From the NCBI GenBank assembly GCA_002288455.1, contig NEUS01000020.1:1-42523 (forward strand): 42,523 bases of DNA, given 5' to 3'. The notes under the pieces were generated by a model. That model was not told the DNA's origin, searched no databases, and worked only from the letters and a program-made list of their open reading frames with translations. The stretch comes from Opitutia bacterium Tous-C1TDCM (GTDB taxonomy: Bacteria; Verrucomicrobiota; Verrucomicrobiia; Opitutales; Opitutaceae). Positions 31,740 to 41,213 of this stretch are shown piece by piece. The first letter of the stretch is position 1, and each line of letters opens with the position of its first letter. The position numbers and the translations under genes were made by a program.

Positions 31740-32996
31740 TCAGCGCGGTTTCAGCCGGTAGCGGCGAACCTCGATCGGCTCGGTGACGGTGTAGAACGCC
31801 ACGACATTTTCGAGGCGCGCGAGGGTCCAGGGGACGGAGAACGCGGCGCCGTTCTTGGTGAACACGACATCGTCGGCGACGTAGACGCACGAATGGATGC
31901 CTTGGCCGTCGGGGCGGACCAGCATCACGATATCGCCGAGCGCGGGGGCGCCGTTGACCTGGTAGTAGTCCCGCAGCAGCGCGGTCCGGGCCTGGGCAAG
32001 ATCGGCGAATCGGTCGTCGGCTTCCGCGCTGTAGAAGTTCAGGGAGGTCCAGTGGCAGTCGCGATTGAGGTCGGCGGGATCGTCCGAGGGAGTCGGATAC
32101 GTGTAGAGGAGGCGGCGCGCGAACGCGGGCAGGAGGTGGACCAGGTCGATCCGGCCGCCTTCCGGCCGGCGGGCGAGCGATTGCAGGAGCGGTTCGATGT
32201 CCTTGGAGCGACGGCCCTGTCCCCAATAGCGGACGAGGGCGTCGACGTCGGATTCCGGCCCGACGTGGAGCAAGCCGAGCAGGGCGGTTTTGCGGGACAT
32301 GACCTTGATGTACCGGAGGCGGCCCTCGGCGGTCGGAATCCGGGGAAGGACGAGATCGTGATCGGATAAATACATCGAACCGTTGCGTTCGTAGAGGAGA
32401 CGACGGGTTAGCCCGACGACGTCGGCCGGCAAGCCGCTGCCTTCGAACCAATCCTCGACGGCGTCCACCCGGCAGCGGAACGGGTCGCGTTGCAGGGCAT
32501 TGCGCGGGTGGGCGGCCAACGCGGCGTAGAGCTTGGTTCGGTCGGCGGGCGACAGGTCGAGAACGGTGGCGTGGTCCGGCCGGACCAGCAGGCCGGCGGC
32601 TTCGCCGGCCGATAGTGTAGCGCGTTGGAGGGAGTCGCGGGCAGCGGGCGGCAATGCGAGATCCTGCCAAAAACGCGCGGCGGCGGCGGCATCGGCGACC
32701 GGGAGAAACCAGCGGATCGGCTGGGGGGTGGTGAAGACCACGGGGATGAAATCTTCCGGGGGTTCGATCAAGATACGGGAGAACGAAAGCGGACCCCAGG
32801 GGCCTGTGGTTTTTCCCCCGGAGGAATGAGCGTCCGTCGGCACGGGACGGAAGGCGGCGGAGGGTTTCCGGTCGGCGGGTGCATGGGCCGGGCGCAACCA
32901 GAGCCAGACGACGAGGACCCAGGGGACGAGCAGGACCAACGCGAGTCCGTACCAGGCCCGACGGGGAATCCGGACAACGGAGGGAGGAGCGGACAT
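31740..32996 (-). CDS. Membrane-anchored protein of unknown function with a possible cysteine-hydrolase end
   Basis: The ATG at 32996 gives 418 residues; a GTG two codons upstream is the alternative. One N-terminal helix (about 14-35, WYGLALVLLVPWVLVVWLWL) would anchor it in the inner membrane with the rest in the periplasm. The middle part is not recognised. The C-terminal 110 residues show NRDCHWTS (Cys314), then ALGDIVMLVR and GIHSCVYVADDVVF (His368), an order that resembles NlpC/P60-type hydrolases, in which a Cys, a 'GDxV' strand and a His occur in this order. This is a hypothesis only. It ends 30 bases before the LacI start and may share its message. Confidence 0.65.
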   Translation of the reverse strand: MSAPPSVVRIPRRAWYGLALVLLVPWVLVVWLWLRPAHAPADRKPSAAFRPVPTDAHSSGGKTTGPWGPLSFSRILIEPPEDFIPVVFTTPQPIRWFLPVADAAAAARFWQDLALPPAARDSLQRATLSAGEAAGLLVRPDHATVLDLSPADRTKLYAALAAHPRNALQRDPFRCRVDAVEDWFEGSGLPADVVGLTRRLLYERNGSMYLSDHDLVLPRIPTAEGRLRYIKVMSRKTALLGLLHVGPESDVDALVRYWGQGRRSKDIEPLLQSLARRPEGGRIDLVHLLPAFARRLLYTYPTPSDDPADLNRDCHWTSLNFYSAEADDRFADLAQARTALLRDYYQVNGAPALGDIVMLVRPDGQGIHSCVYVADDVVFTKNGAAFSVPWTLARLENVVAFYTVTEPIEVRRYRLKPR

Positions 32997-33042
32997 TGTC
33001 ACCGCAGATTCGCGGAACCCCAGCGGTCCCGGCCAGCGAAAA

Positions 33043-36000
33043 TCAGCGCCGCGTCTCCGCGGTCCGGCGCCACCGGCGCCAGCCCAGCAGGCCGAGGCAG
33101 CCGCCGATCAGGAGCGCGCCGTAGGTGGCGGGCTCGGGCGTCGGCCGGATCTCGCGGTCGAACCAGCCGCTGTGGTTGCCGGAGACCCACGTGGTGGTGA
33201 GGTTGTTGTAGTCGGTGAAGGTGATGTTGGCCAAACCGGGGCCGCCGAGAATGTCGCTGCCGCCGATCGTGATCGAGTTGTTGAGCAGGCCGCCCGAATT
33301 GAGCGTCGGGTAGTTCCGGAGGTACCAGGCCGTGCTGGCGGACGCGTTGTTGGCGACGCTGATCCAATTGTTCACCGTGACGGTGACGCCGTTGTCGATG
33401 ATGAGGTTGGCCGAGGAGAGGAAGGTGTTGCCGCTGGCGCCGAAATCGAGGATGGTGTTGCCGGTAATGCGGATGGTGCCGACCGTGATCTGGGCTGTAT
33501 CCAATTTCAGCGTACCGCCACTGAGGATGAGGGTGGCGCTGTCGGCGGTGAAACTGTTGTCGAAGACCAGGGTGCCGGCACCGTCCTTTTGGAAGGTGCC
33601 GCTGCCGGCGAGGGCGCCGGAGAAAAAAGTCGTGGTGCCGGTGCCGTAGTTGGCGACGACTTGGGCGCCGCTGCCGATGGTGAGGGTGGTGCCGCCGGCG
33701 GATTCGAATTCGGCGGTGTTCAGGGTCGTGGCGTTGCCGGTGCCGACGGTCATGGTGCCGGCGGCGAGGTTGACGGCGCCCACGGTACCGGTGCGGGGAG
33801 CGGCGCCGGCGAAGGTAAAATCGCCCGAACCGTCTTTGCGGAGATCGACGGCATCGGCGAAAGTCGTGCCATTGGTGATATTGCCGCTGACGGTGATGTT
33901 GCCGTTTTGGGCGGTGGTCCCGATCGTCAGGAGCTGCGCGGTGCCGGCGGTGCTGCTGAGGCCGCCGCTGAGGGTGAGGGTGTTGCCGGAGTCGGACGTG
34001 ATCAGGGTCGAGGAAGCGACGTTGACGAGACCTTGGAACGTATTGTTGCCGGAGAAATTCCGCAGGGCGCCGGTGCCGGAGATGCCGCTGCCGTTGAGGG
34101 CGAGCGGCTCGGCGTTGACGGTGAGTTGGTTCGCGCCCCCGCCGATCGCGGTGTTGTCGATGTAAACCGCGGCGCCGGTGCCGGTGACGGTGGTGCCGCC
34201 GGTGGTTTGGCCGAGGGCGGTGCTGCTTTGGACGCTGACCACCCCCGCGTTCACGGTGGTGGCGCCGCTGAAATTGTTGTTGCCGGAGAGGAGCAAGGTG
34301 CCGGCGTCGTTCTTGATCAGGCCGCCGGAATTGGTGCCGATGGCGCCCGAGATCGTGGTATTGCCGGCGCCGGCGACGGTGAGCGTCGAGCTGCTGGAGG
34401 TGATCGCGGTACTGATCGTGAAGGTGTCCTGGACGGACTTGATGGTGGCGTCGGCGGCGAGGGCGATGCCGGCGGTGCCGGCCCAGGTGTTGTTGCCGGC
34501 GAGGCTTTGGAGGGCGCCGTTGTTGTCGAAGCCGGTGCCGCTGAGGGTGAGTTTCTCGCCGCTGACCGTGAGATTGCCGTTGGCGACGTTGCTGAGTTGG
34601 AGGGTGCCGCCGGTATTCACGGTCGTGGCGGTGTCGGCGAGGCCGTTGGCCTGGCCGAGCGCGGCGTTGTTCTGGACGCTGAGGATACCGTTGTTGACGG
34701 TGGTCGTGCCTTCGTAGCCGCCGGTGTTGGTGCCGGTGATGGTCATCGTGCCGGCGCCGTTCTTGGTGAGGGAGCCGTTGTTGATGACGGCGCTCACGGT
34801 AAGGTCGGAGGTGTTGCCGACGCCGCCGACGACATTGAAGATGCGGTCGGCGTTGGCGACGATGTTGCCGGTGGCCTGGTGGACGGTGAGGCTGAGCGTG
34901 CTGGTACCGGTGCCGATGATGGTGGCGGTGTTGCCGGCGGAGGCGTTGACGGTGACGTCGCCGTTAAGGTAGAGGCCGCCGGTCGAGCCCAGGTCGACCG
35001 CGCCGCCGGTGAGGATGAGGTTGTTGGCCGTTTGGTCGGAGAGGAGGTTGAGGACGCCGTCGCGCAGGATCGTCATCGAGACGGTGTTGTTGATGAGCTC
35101 GGTGTAGAGGGAACCGGCTTGGACGAGAAGTTTGGCGGAGCCGGCGGCGCCGGTGGCATCGCCGATGACGATCGGGCCGTTGAGGGCGTAGAAGCCGACG
35201 TCCTGCGGGTCGGGATCGTTCGGCGAGGTGTTGGCGATCAGGGTGCTGAGGTTGAGGGTGCCGTTCTGGATCGTGGTCGTGCCGGTGTACGAATTCAGGT
35301 TGGCGGTGTAGACGACCTGGTCGGCCGTATTGGTCATGTTGATGACGACGTTGCCGGTGCCGGTGATGCGGGTGTTGGCGTAGATGGCGGCGTTGTCGCC
35401 CGCGGAGGTCGTGCCGTTGAGGGTAAGGGTATGGCCGCCGAGGCTGAGGGTGGTGGTGTCGGTGGGCAGGATCGGGAAGTCGACGCGGTTGTAGCCGGTG
35501 GAAGTGATGCCGAGGGCAAGGTAGCCGCTGCCGCTGGTGCCGATCGTGGTGTTGCCGGTGAGGGTGATGTTGCCGTCCCAGCGATTGTTGCCGGCGGATC
35601 CGACCAAGGCGCCGGTCCCGGATGCGCCGGTGCCGGCGAGGGAGAGATTGCCGTTGCTGGTGGTAAGGCGGCCGCCGTCGATCTGGAGCGTGGCGCCGGA
35701 GGTCACGGTGGTGCCCACGGTGCCGATGCCCAGGGCGTTGTTGCTTTGGAGATTGAGGGTGCCGGCGTTGACCGTGGCGCCGCCGGTGAAGCCGGCGCTG
35801 GCGCCGGAAAGGTTGAGGGTGCCGGTGCCTTCTTTGACGAGGGAGGGGTTGCTGTTGCCGCTGGTGAACGTGCCGGCGTAAGTGGTCGAGGTGGAGTCGC
35901 CGACGGTGAAGGCAGTGGCGGCGCCCGGGGTCCCGAGTTGGACTTGGGCGGAGGCGTTGGCCGAGGCGAGGGAGCCGATGCGTTCGGAGAACCCGTTGAG

Positions 36001-37941
36001 GTTCAGCACGGGGGTGCCGCCGGCGCCGAGGGTGACGGCGGCGGAGTCCGAGATTTGGTTGGCGGCATCGAGCCGGACGGTGTCGGTGCCGGCGCCGTTG
36101 CCGATGAGGAGCGAGCCGGCGACGGCGGTGGCGCCGCCCGACTTGTTCAGAGCCAAGGTGCCTTCGTTGACGGTGGTGGTGCCGGTGTAGGTATTGCTGC
36201 CGGAGCCGGCGAGCGACCATGTGCCGGTGCCGTTCTTCGTGACCGCGGTGGCGCCGGAGTTGTCGCCGATAACGGCGGCGAGGCTGCCGTTGTTGGAGCC
36301 GGCGAGGGTCAGGGTGCGGGCGCCGGTTTCGCCGTTGAAGCCCAAAGCGCCGATGTTGGAGAAAGTGAGAGTACCGGAGCCGGCCGAGACGAGGGTGCCG
36401 CCGGAGTTGCCGACGGAGAAGAGGCGGTCGGTGGAGACGGCGCCGCCGGTGTAGTTCAGGGTGCCGCCGTCGAGCACGATGTTGGAGGCCGCGCTGGTGG
36501 CGGCGCCGATCGAGCTGTTGGCCCCGCCGTTGGCGAGCGCCGAGACGGACAGATTGCCGCCCGCGACGGTGGTGCTGCCGGTGTAGGTGGAGGCGGCGTT
36601 GGTGAGGGACCAGTTGCCGGTGCCGGATTTGAGAATCGAGGTGAGATTGACGCCGGAGTTGTTGGAGATGACGCCGGACAACGTGTTGGCGGCCGTGCTG
36701 GTGCCCGTGAGCGTGAGGGTTTTGCTGCCGGCGCCGCCCGACGTGACGGCGCCGCTGAGCGCGAGGGCGCCGGCGCCGTTGGCTTCGAGGGTGCCGCCGC
36801 CGGTCGTGCCGCCGAGATTGAGACCGCGGTTAACCGAGTGCCCGGCCCCGGTGTACTGCAGGGTGCCGGTTGTCGTCAGGTTGCCCAGGACGATGGTGGC
36901 GTTGCGGCCGATCTGGGAATTGTTGGTGGCGTTCGTGAGGCTCGAGATCGAGACGGCGCCGTCGCGCACCTGCAATTGGCCTTGGAAGGTGGAGCCGGCG
37001 TTGGTGAGGGTAAGGTTGCCGGTACCGACCTTGATCAAACCGCCGGTGCTGCCAGCCAAGGTTCCGGCGAACGAGGTGCTCGTGTTGGCGGCGCCGACGG
37101 TGAGGTTGGCGGAGCCCAGCGAGATCGTCGACGAGGCGTTGACGGAGGCGATCGAGCCGACCTGTTGGGCGGTGCTGTTGAGATTGAAGGTCGGTACGCC
37201 GCCCGTGGTGAAGGTCAGGGCCGACGTGGCCGAGATTTGATTGGCGGTCGTGGTGCGGAGGACATCGGTTCCCCCGCCGTCGCCGATCACGATGTTGCCT
37301 GCAATCGCGACCACGCCGGCGGTCTTGCTCAGGTTCAAGGTGCCGACGCCGACGGTGGTCACGCCGGTGTACGTGTTGGCGGTGGTGCCTGAGAAGGTGA
37401 CGTTTCTGCTGCCGGTCTTCGTAAAGCCGAAATTGCTGCCGCTGATGGCGCCGCTGAGAACGATTTGGCCCGAGGTGGCGGTGAGGGCGCTGTTGGCCTG
37501 CAGGGCGATCGGCGCGGAAATCGTCTGGGTGCCGGTGTCGTTGTTGATGATGCCCGTAGCACCGAGGTTCAGCGTGGTGGAGCTGGAAACCGTGAAATTG
37601 CCGGCCGTATTCAGAAAAGTGATGCTGTTGACGGACCAAGGAGTCGCGCCGTCGGCGGTGCTGGTCAGCTGGACACCGCCGCCGAACTGATAGTCGTGGC
37701 CGGTGCCGGGGGCCGGGGCACCGTTGGGATTCCAATTGTTGGCCGAAGACCAAGCCGCAACTCCGGCGCCGCCGTCCCAAAGAAACGTCGCCGCCGACAA
37801 AACACCGGTTGAGCCGAGCGCGATTGCCAGTGTCGCCGCCCTAATCCCGAAAACCCGCGTCCGCCTTCTTCCTGCGGTACCGGCCGATTCGGCGCTGCGG
37901 CCAAATCGACACCGGCCAAAAGACTGGTGGTTGCGTTGCAT
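33043..37941 (-). CDS. Giant PEP-CTERM protein with autotransporter-associated beta-strand repeats
   Basis: The ATG at 37941 (MQRNHQSF) gives 1632 residues; a TTG 16 codons upstream is less likely. A long signal peptide ends near GVLSAAT. The body is a beta-helix of many repeats with at least eight copies of the autotransporter-associated (PATR) motif, e.g. KNGTGTWSLAGSGSNTYTG then TTTVNEGTLAL, and KEGTGTLNLSGASAGFTGGA. The C terminus has PTPEPATYGALLIGG, a hydrophobic helix and the basic tail WRRWRR, the PEP-CTERM sorting signal recognised by an exosortase. It should end up at the cell surface or in the exopolysaccharide. Classical outer-membrane beta-barrel autotransporter domain is absent. 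It is divergent from the next large secreted protein. Confidence 0.9.
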   Translation of the reverse strand: MQRNHQSFGRCRFGRSAESAGTAGRRRTRVFGIRAATLAIALGSTGVLSAATFLWDGGAGVAAWSSANNWNPNGAPAPGTGHDYQFGGGVQLTSTADGATPWSVNSITFLNTAGNFTVSSSTTLNLGATGIINNDTGTQTISAPIALQANSALTATSGQIVLSGAISGSNFGFTKTGSRNVTFSGTTANTYTGVTTVGVGTLNLSKTAGVVAIAGNIVIGDGGGTDVLRTTTANQISATSALTFTTGGVPTFNLNSTAQQVGSIASVNASSTISLGSANLTVGAANTSTSFAGTLAGSTGGLIKVGTGNLTLTNAGSTFQGQLQVRDGAVSISSLTNATNNSQIGRNATIVLGNLTTTGTLQYTGAGHSVNRGLNLGGTTGGGTLEANGAGALALSGAVTSGGAGSKTLTLTGTSTAANTLSGVISNNSGVNLTSILKSGTGNWSLTNAASTYTGSTTVAGGNLSVSALANGGANSSIGAATSAASNIVLDGGTLNYTGGAVSTDRLFSVGNSGGTLVSAGSGTLTFSNIGALGFNGETGARTLTLAGSNNGSLAAVIGDNSGATAVTKNGTGTWSLAGSGSNTYTGTTTVNEGTLALNKSGGATAVAGSLLIGNGAGTDTVRLDAANQISDSAAVTLGAGGTPVLNLNGFSERIGSLASANASAQVQLGTPGAATAFTVGDSTSTTYAGTFTSGNSNPSLVKEGTGTLNLSGASAGFTGGATVNAGTLNLQSNNALGIGTVGTTVTSGATLQIDGGRLTTSNGNLSLAGTGASGTGALVGSAGNNRWDGNITLTGNTTIGTSGSGYLALGITSTGYNRVDFPILPTDTTTLSLGGHTLTLNGTTSAGDNAAIYANTRITGTGNVVINMTNTADQVVYTANLNSYTGTTTIQNGTLNLSTLIANTSPNDPDPQDVGFYALNGPIVIGDATGAAGSAKLLVQAGSLYTELINNTVSMTILRDGVLNLLSDQTANNLILTGGAVDLGSTGGLYLNGDVTVNASAGNTATIIGTGTSTLSLTVHQATGNIVANADRIFNVVGGVGNTSDLTVSAVINNGSLTKNGAGTMTITGTNTGGYEGTTTVNNGILSVQNNAALGQANGLADTATTVNTGGTLQLSNVANGNLTVSGEKLTLSGTGFDNNGALQSLAGNNTWAGTAGIALAADATIKSVQDTFTISTAITSSSSTLTVAGAGNTTISGAIGTNSGGLIKNDAGTLLLSGNNNFSGATTVNAGVVSVQSSTALGQTTGGTTVTGTGAAVYIDNTAIGGGANQLTVNAEPLALNGSGISGTGALRNFSGNNTFQGLVNVASSTLITSDSGNTLTLSGGLSSTAGTAQLLTIGTTAQNGNITVSGNITNGTTFADAVDLRKDGSGDFTFAGAAPRTGTVGAVNLAAGTMTVGTGNATTLNTAEFESAGGTTLTIGSGAQVVANYGTGTTTFFSGALAGSGTFQKDGAGTLVFDNSFTADSATLILSGGTLKLDTAQITVGTIRITGNTILDFGASGNTFLSSANLIIDNGVTVTVNNWISVANNASASTAWYLRNYPTLNSGGLLNNSITIGGSDILGGPGLANITFTDYNNLTTTWVSGNHSGWFDREIRPTPEPATYGALLIGGCLGLLGWRRWRRTAETRR

Positions 37942-38255
37942 GAAAGATCGAACTTCGAAATGAAAGCGACGGATCTGCGGCAGGGTCAAGTGAAGAATAG
38001 GGTGATTTACCTAATCGGTTTTGGGGCCAGGTGGGCGTTCTGGGTCCGTTGTTGGGCTGTTGGATTTTTGAAACCAAGGGTGGAAATTGAAGAGTTGGGT
38101 GAGGGGTACGGTCAGAAAGCAGGGATTCCGGGGGATACGTAAACTAGGGGGTTGGAAACACGCAGATTGAGGGTTTTCAGTAGACAGCTGGGTATCTAAC
38201 CCTAGGCCTGGCCGAGTAGTTTATCGGTTTTTCAAGAAATCTTACCCTTCCTGTC
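37942..38255. promoter_or_regulatory. Shared regulatory gap between two divergent secreted-protein genes
   Basis: These 314 bases are less GC-rich than the surroundings and contain no gene. An imperfect inverted repeat pairs CTAGGGGGTT (38144-38153) with AACCCTAG (38198-38205), 44 bases apart; flanking AAACTAG and TAGTTTA extend the complementarity. It must carry promoters for both neighbours, but no confident -35/-10 or sigma-54 box was found. Confidence 0.4.
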
Positions 38256-40781
38256 ATGAAAATACTCTCCCTGGCCGCGTTTCGGTTCCCTGCCCGTTGG
38301 TTGTCCCGTGTCGCTGCGGCGATGGGTTTGCTTGGGCTCGCGAATGTTGGTTCCGCCCAAGTCGGAGTGCCGGCGCCGGTCGTTGAGTACACCCCCACCT
38401 TGACGCAGGTCCAAGGGCAGTTGCCGGTGAACCTGCCCTACAACGTCACGATCAAGTCGCCCAACAACGTGCCGGTCGGAGCGACCCAAGTGGTGACGTT
38501 GGACGTGGCGCCGACGGCGCTGCCGGGCGGCGTCGCGGTCGGGACGGCCGTCGGTTATCTCTCGTTTTCCAATCCGGTCAGCGGTGCGCCGGTGACCTCG
38601 CTGACGTTTGTCGGTCCCGGCCAGACGCAGACGGTGCGGATTTCGGTGGCTTATCCGGCCAACGCGTTGCCCGGGGTTTATGCGTTCAAGGTGCGGGCGG
38701 TGGGCTGGACGAACTCGGTCGGTTTGCGCAACGAAGGCACCGAGATCAACGGTTCCGTAACGGCCGCGGCGACGGTCTCGAATCCGCCCGAAGTGGTGAT
38801 CGAGGCTCCGACGGACGCCGAAGTGATTTCGACGCCGGCCACGAGCTTCCCGCTCGATGTCGCTTTTCGTTTCCGGGCGACGGTTTCCGGCGCCAACCCG
38901 ACTCCCATCAGCGCGGCTTCCGCGGACTTCGGCGGGGCGACGGTGACTTTGACTTCGTTGACGGGCCTCGACACGACGTCGGTTGTCGGCACGGGCACCC
39001 TGCGGATCGAGTCACCCGGACAATACAGCGTCACGGCCCGCGCCACGAATTCGGCCGGCAGCAGCGACGACACGAACGGTTTCCGCGTGGTGACGACGGC
39101 GTTGCCCCCGACGGTCGCGATTACGGCGCCGAGCAACGGCGAAGTTTTCACGTACCGTGCCGGCGGTGCGCCGGTCCCGGTGATCGTCACGTTTTCCGCG
39201 ACCAGCAATTTCGGCGGGATCCGGACTCTTTCGGCCAAGATCAACGGTGCGGCGGTGACGTTTGCCCCGAATGGCATCGGCACGCTTTTGGCGACGGGCT
39301 CCATCCCGCTGCAGTATTCGAGTGCCGGCGTGCACACGATCGAGGTGACGACGACCGACGACTACGGCACCGACACGAAGACCGCGACGTTCTCGGTCAA
39401 CGTGGTGTCGCCGACGCCGACGATCAGCATCGCCTCGCCCACCGCGACGACCCTGACGTTGCCGGCGGGTGCGACGACGATGTCGGTCCCTTTCAACCTC
39501 GTTTCCGGTTCCAACAACGGCTTCTTCGTCGATGAAGTCGCGGTTTCCTTCGACAACGGCGCGCCGTTTGCGCCGGCAACGACGGGCCTCGGTACCGCGG
39601 CGGCGGTGTCCACCGGCACGCTGACGAATGTCGGCGCCGGCACGCATACGCTGACCGCCACGGTTTATTCCGGCGGTTCGGCGCGGGTGTTCGCGACGCG
39701 GTCCGTGACGTTCACGGTGGCAAGTTCGAATGTTCCGCCTTCGGTCGTGATCAACTCCCCGGCCGCCGGGGCGACGTTCACCCGCGTGGCGGGCGGTCCG
39801 GCGCTCAGCATTCCGCTCACGTTCACCGGCACGAGCAACGTGGCCAACGGTGTGATTACCAATCTCAAGGCGACGCTCAACGGCAGCCCGCTCGCCGTGA
39901 CATTTCCGGCGAACCAAAAGGTCAGTGTCGGCTCGGCGACGCTGACGGTGACCAATGCCGGCACCTACACGATCGGTGTGACCGCGACGGACGCGATCGG
40001 TACGGCCACGGCCACGCGGACGTTTACGGTTGCGGTTGTCCAGGGTCGGACGATTTCCGGCGACACCTTCTTCGATATCGATTTCGACGGGCGCGAGGAT
40101 TGCGGCGAGTTCGGGCTGGGCGGGATCACGGTCAGACTTCTGAATTCGTCCAATCAAGTCATCGCAACCGATGTGTCCGATGCCTGCGGGAATTATTCGT
40201 TCTGCAACTTGGCTCCGGGCACCTATATCGTGGCCGCGGTTTTGCCGGCCGGCCTCAGTGCGACCACGCTGAACGAGCGGACCGTGACCATTTCCGGCAG
40301 CAACGTCTGCGTACCGGACTTCGGATTCGGGCTGAATTTCAACGCGCTCCGGACCATGACCGCCAACGGCAACACCATCGGTTACTGGAAGAACAATCTG
40401 GACAAGGCGATTGCGGGCAAAACGAACGGGATTCAGGTGAGCAAGTCGACGTTGACGACCTACACGTGCCGGATCGCCGATTTCGCGCTCGATCCCTACG
40501 ACGGGCTTTCCCTCAAGGCGGCGGCTTCGACGATGGGCTATTCCGGTTCTTCCCCGACGGCGCTGCTTTCCAAGCAACTGGTCGCCTCGGAGTACAATTA
40601 CCAGCAGGGAGCCTACCTGAACGGCAACCGGACCCTGACGATGCTCTTCCTTTGGTGGGGCGAGTACGTGCTGAAGAATCCCAGCAAGTACTCGACGAGC
40701 TATGTGCTCTGGGCGAAGGATTGGTTCGACGCTTACAACAACAGCCATGGTGGCGTGGTCAACGGACCGGCGCCGCGCTGA
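38256..40781 (+). CDS. Secreted multi-domain Ig-like / SdrD-B-domain protein
   Basis: The 841-residue protein has a signal peptide of about 35 residues ending GSAQ. Residues about 45-170 are a beta domain; about 170-590 hold four Ig-like units, each opening with a PPxVxIxAPxxGxxF-type strand (for example PPTVAITAPSNGEVFTYRAG and PPSVVINSPAAGATFTRVAG). Residues about 590-680 form an SdrD B-like (Cna_B type) unit: GDTFFDIDFDGREDCGEFGL then CGNYSFCNLAPGTYIVAAVL, with Cys pairs. The C terminus (about 690-841) starts GNTIGYWKNNLDKAIAG, a GYWKN-type domain often found beside such units, and has no PEP-CTERM tail. Likely an adhesin or surface/extracellular matrix protein. Confidence 0.82.
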   Translation: MKILSLAAFRFPARWLSRVAAAMGLLGLANVGSAQVGVPAPVVEYTPTLTQVQGQLPVNLPYNVTIKSPNNVPVGATQVVTLDVAPTALPGGVAVGTAVGYLSFSNPVSGAPVTSLTFVGPGQTQTVRISVAYPANALPGVYAFKVRAVGWTNSVGLRNEGTEINGSVTAAATVSNPPEVVIEAPTDAEVISTPATSFPLDVAFRFRATVSGANPTPISAASADFGGATVTLTSLTGLDTTSVVGTGTLRIESPGQYSVTARATNSAGSSDDTNGFRVVTTALPPTVAITAPSNGEVFTYRAGGAPVPVIVTFSATSNFGGIRTLSAKINGAAVTFAPNGIGTLLATGSIPLQYSSAGVHTIEVTTTDDYGTDTKTATFSVNVVSPTPTISIASPTATTLTLPAGATTMSVPFNLVSGSNNGFFVDEVAVSFDNGAPFAPATTGLGTAAAVSTGTLTNVGAGTHTLTATVYSGGSARVFATRSVTFTVASSNVPPSVVINSPAAGATFTRVAGGPALSIPLTFTGTSNVANGVITNLKATLNGSPLAVTFPANQKVSVGSATLTVTNAGTYTIGVTATDAIGTATATRTFTVAVVQGRTISGDTFFDIDFDGREDCGEFGLGGITVRLLNSSNQVIATDVSDACGNYSFCNLAPGTYIVAAVLPAGLSATTLNERTVTISGSNVCVPDFGFGLNFNALRTMTANGNTIGYWKNNLDKAIAGKTNGIQVSKSTLTTYTCRIADFALDPYDGLSLKAAASTMGYSGSSPTALLSKQLVASEYNYQQGAYLNGNRTLTMLFLWWGEYVLKNPSKYSTSYVLWAKDWFDAYNNSHGGVVNGPAPR

Positions 40782-41012
40782 ACGGGATCAGGCCGTTGAA
40801 AGCCAAAGGTTGAACGCCGAGAGATCGTCCGCTACCCACCGGTAACACGTCCGGCGGGCGGGGAAACGCGGAACCAAGCCGTTCGGCGCTTCACTCTCGG
40901 CCACGCTCACCCTACGGCGTGGGGCCGGCTGGGCCGTGAAGTCCTGTTCTCCGCGGGAACGAATTCGCCTTCGGGCAAGAGGCTGCGCGCCGGGATATGA
41001 CCGGCGTCGAAG
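40782..41012. other. Gap with weak repeat traces and a small hairpin
   Basis: After the stop, 40793-40826 has GTTGAAAGCC and AAAGGTTGAACGCC, a weak relative of the heptamer arrays. A hairpin CCACGC (40901-40906) with GCGTGG (40917-40922) could end transcription. The single reading frame found here on the minus strand is Arg-rich with no family resemblance and is not called. Confidence 0.35.
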
Positions 41013-41095
41013 TGCCCGGGGCGGGGCTCGAACCCGCACGCTCTTGCGAGCAAGGGATTTTAAGTCCCTAGTGTCTACCGTTCCACCACCCGGGC
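41013..41095 (-). tRNA. tRNA-Leu (anticodon UAA)
   Basis: On the minus strand the acceptor stem GCCCGGG pairs with CCCGGGC, followed by discriminator A. The D arm contains GTGGAACGGTAGACAC, the anticodon stem-loop is AGGGA-CTTAAAA-TCCCT with anticodon TAA, a long variable arm TGCTCGCAAGAGCGT marks a class II tRNA, and the T arm is GCGGGTTCGAGCCCCGC. Class II form plus UAA anticodon gives leucine, reading UUA and UUG. CCA is not encoded and must be added after transcription. Confidence 0.97.
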
Positions 41096-41213
41096 AGGAG
41101 GGTCGTTCTCAAGGAAGCCGAGCGGATGAGCCGGCACCAGCCAAACTTCCGGCGATGCTGTCAGCGGGAAATGCGACTTGCGGGGACGCAACCGCACAAC
41201 CACGGTCCGCCGG

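Noticed and set aside
29133-32369. Open frame of 1078 codons on the plus strand opposite the symporter, LacI and unknown genes
   Set aside because: It spans three well-supported genes on the other strand and is dominated by Glu/Asp/Gly/Ala/Val in a typical shadow pattern.
33172-37392. Open frame of 1406 codons antisense to the PEP-CTERM protein
   Set aside because: The Gly/Ala/Val/Asp-rich product mirrors the repeat structure of the sense gene; the sense product has a signal peptide and PEP-CTERM tail.
37942-38255. Riboswitch or sigma-54 promoter between the two surface-protein genes
   Set aside because: No match to a known aptamer core such as GEMM, and no TGGCAC-N5-TTGC box was found.
40788-41039. 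Minus-strand ORF of 83 codons beside the tRNA gene
   Set aside because: It overlaps the tRNA and is Arg-rich without family resemblance.
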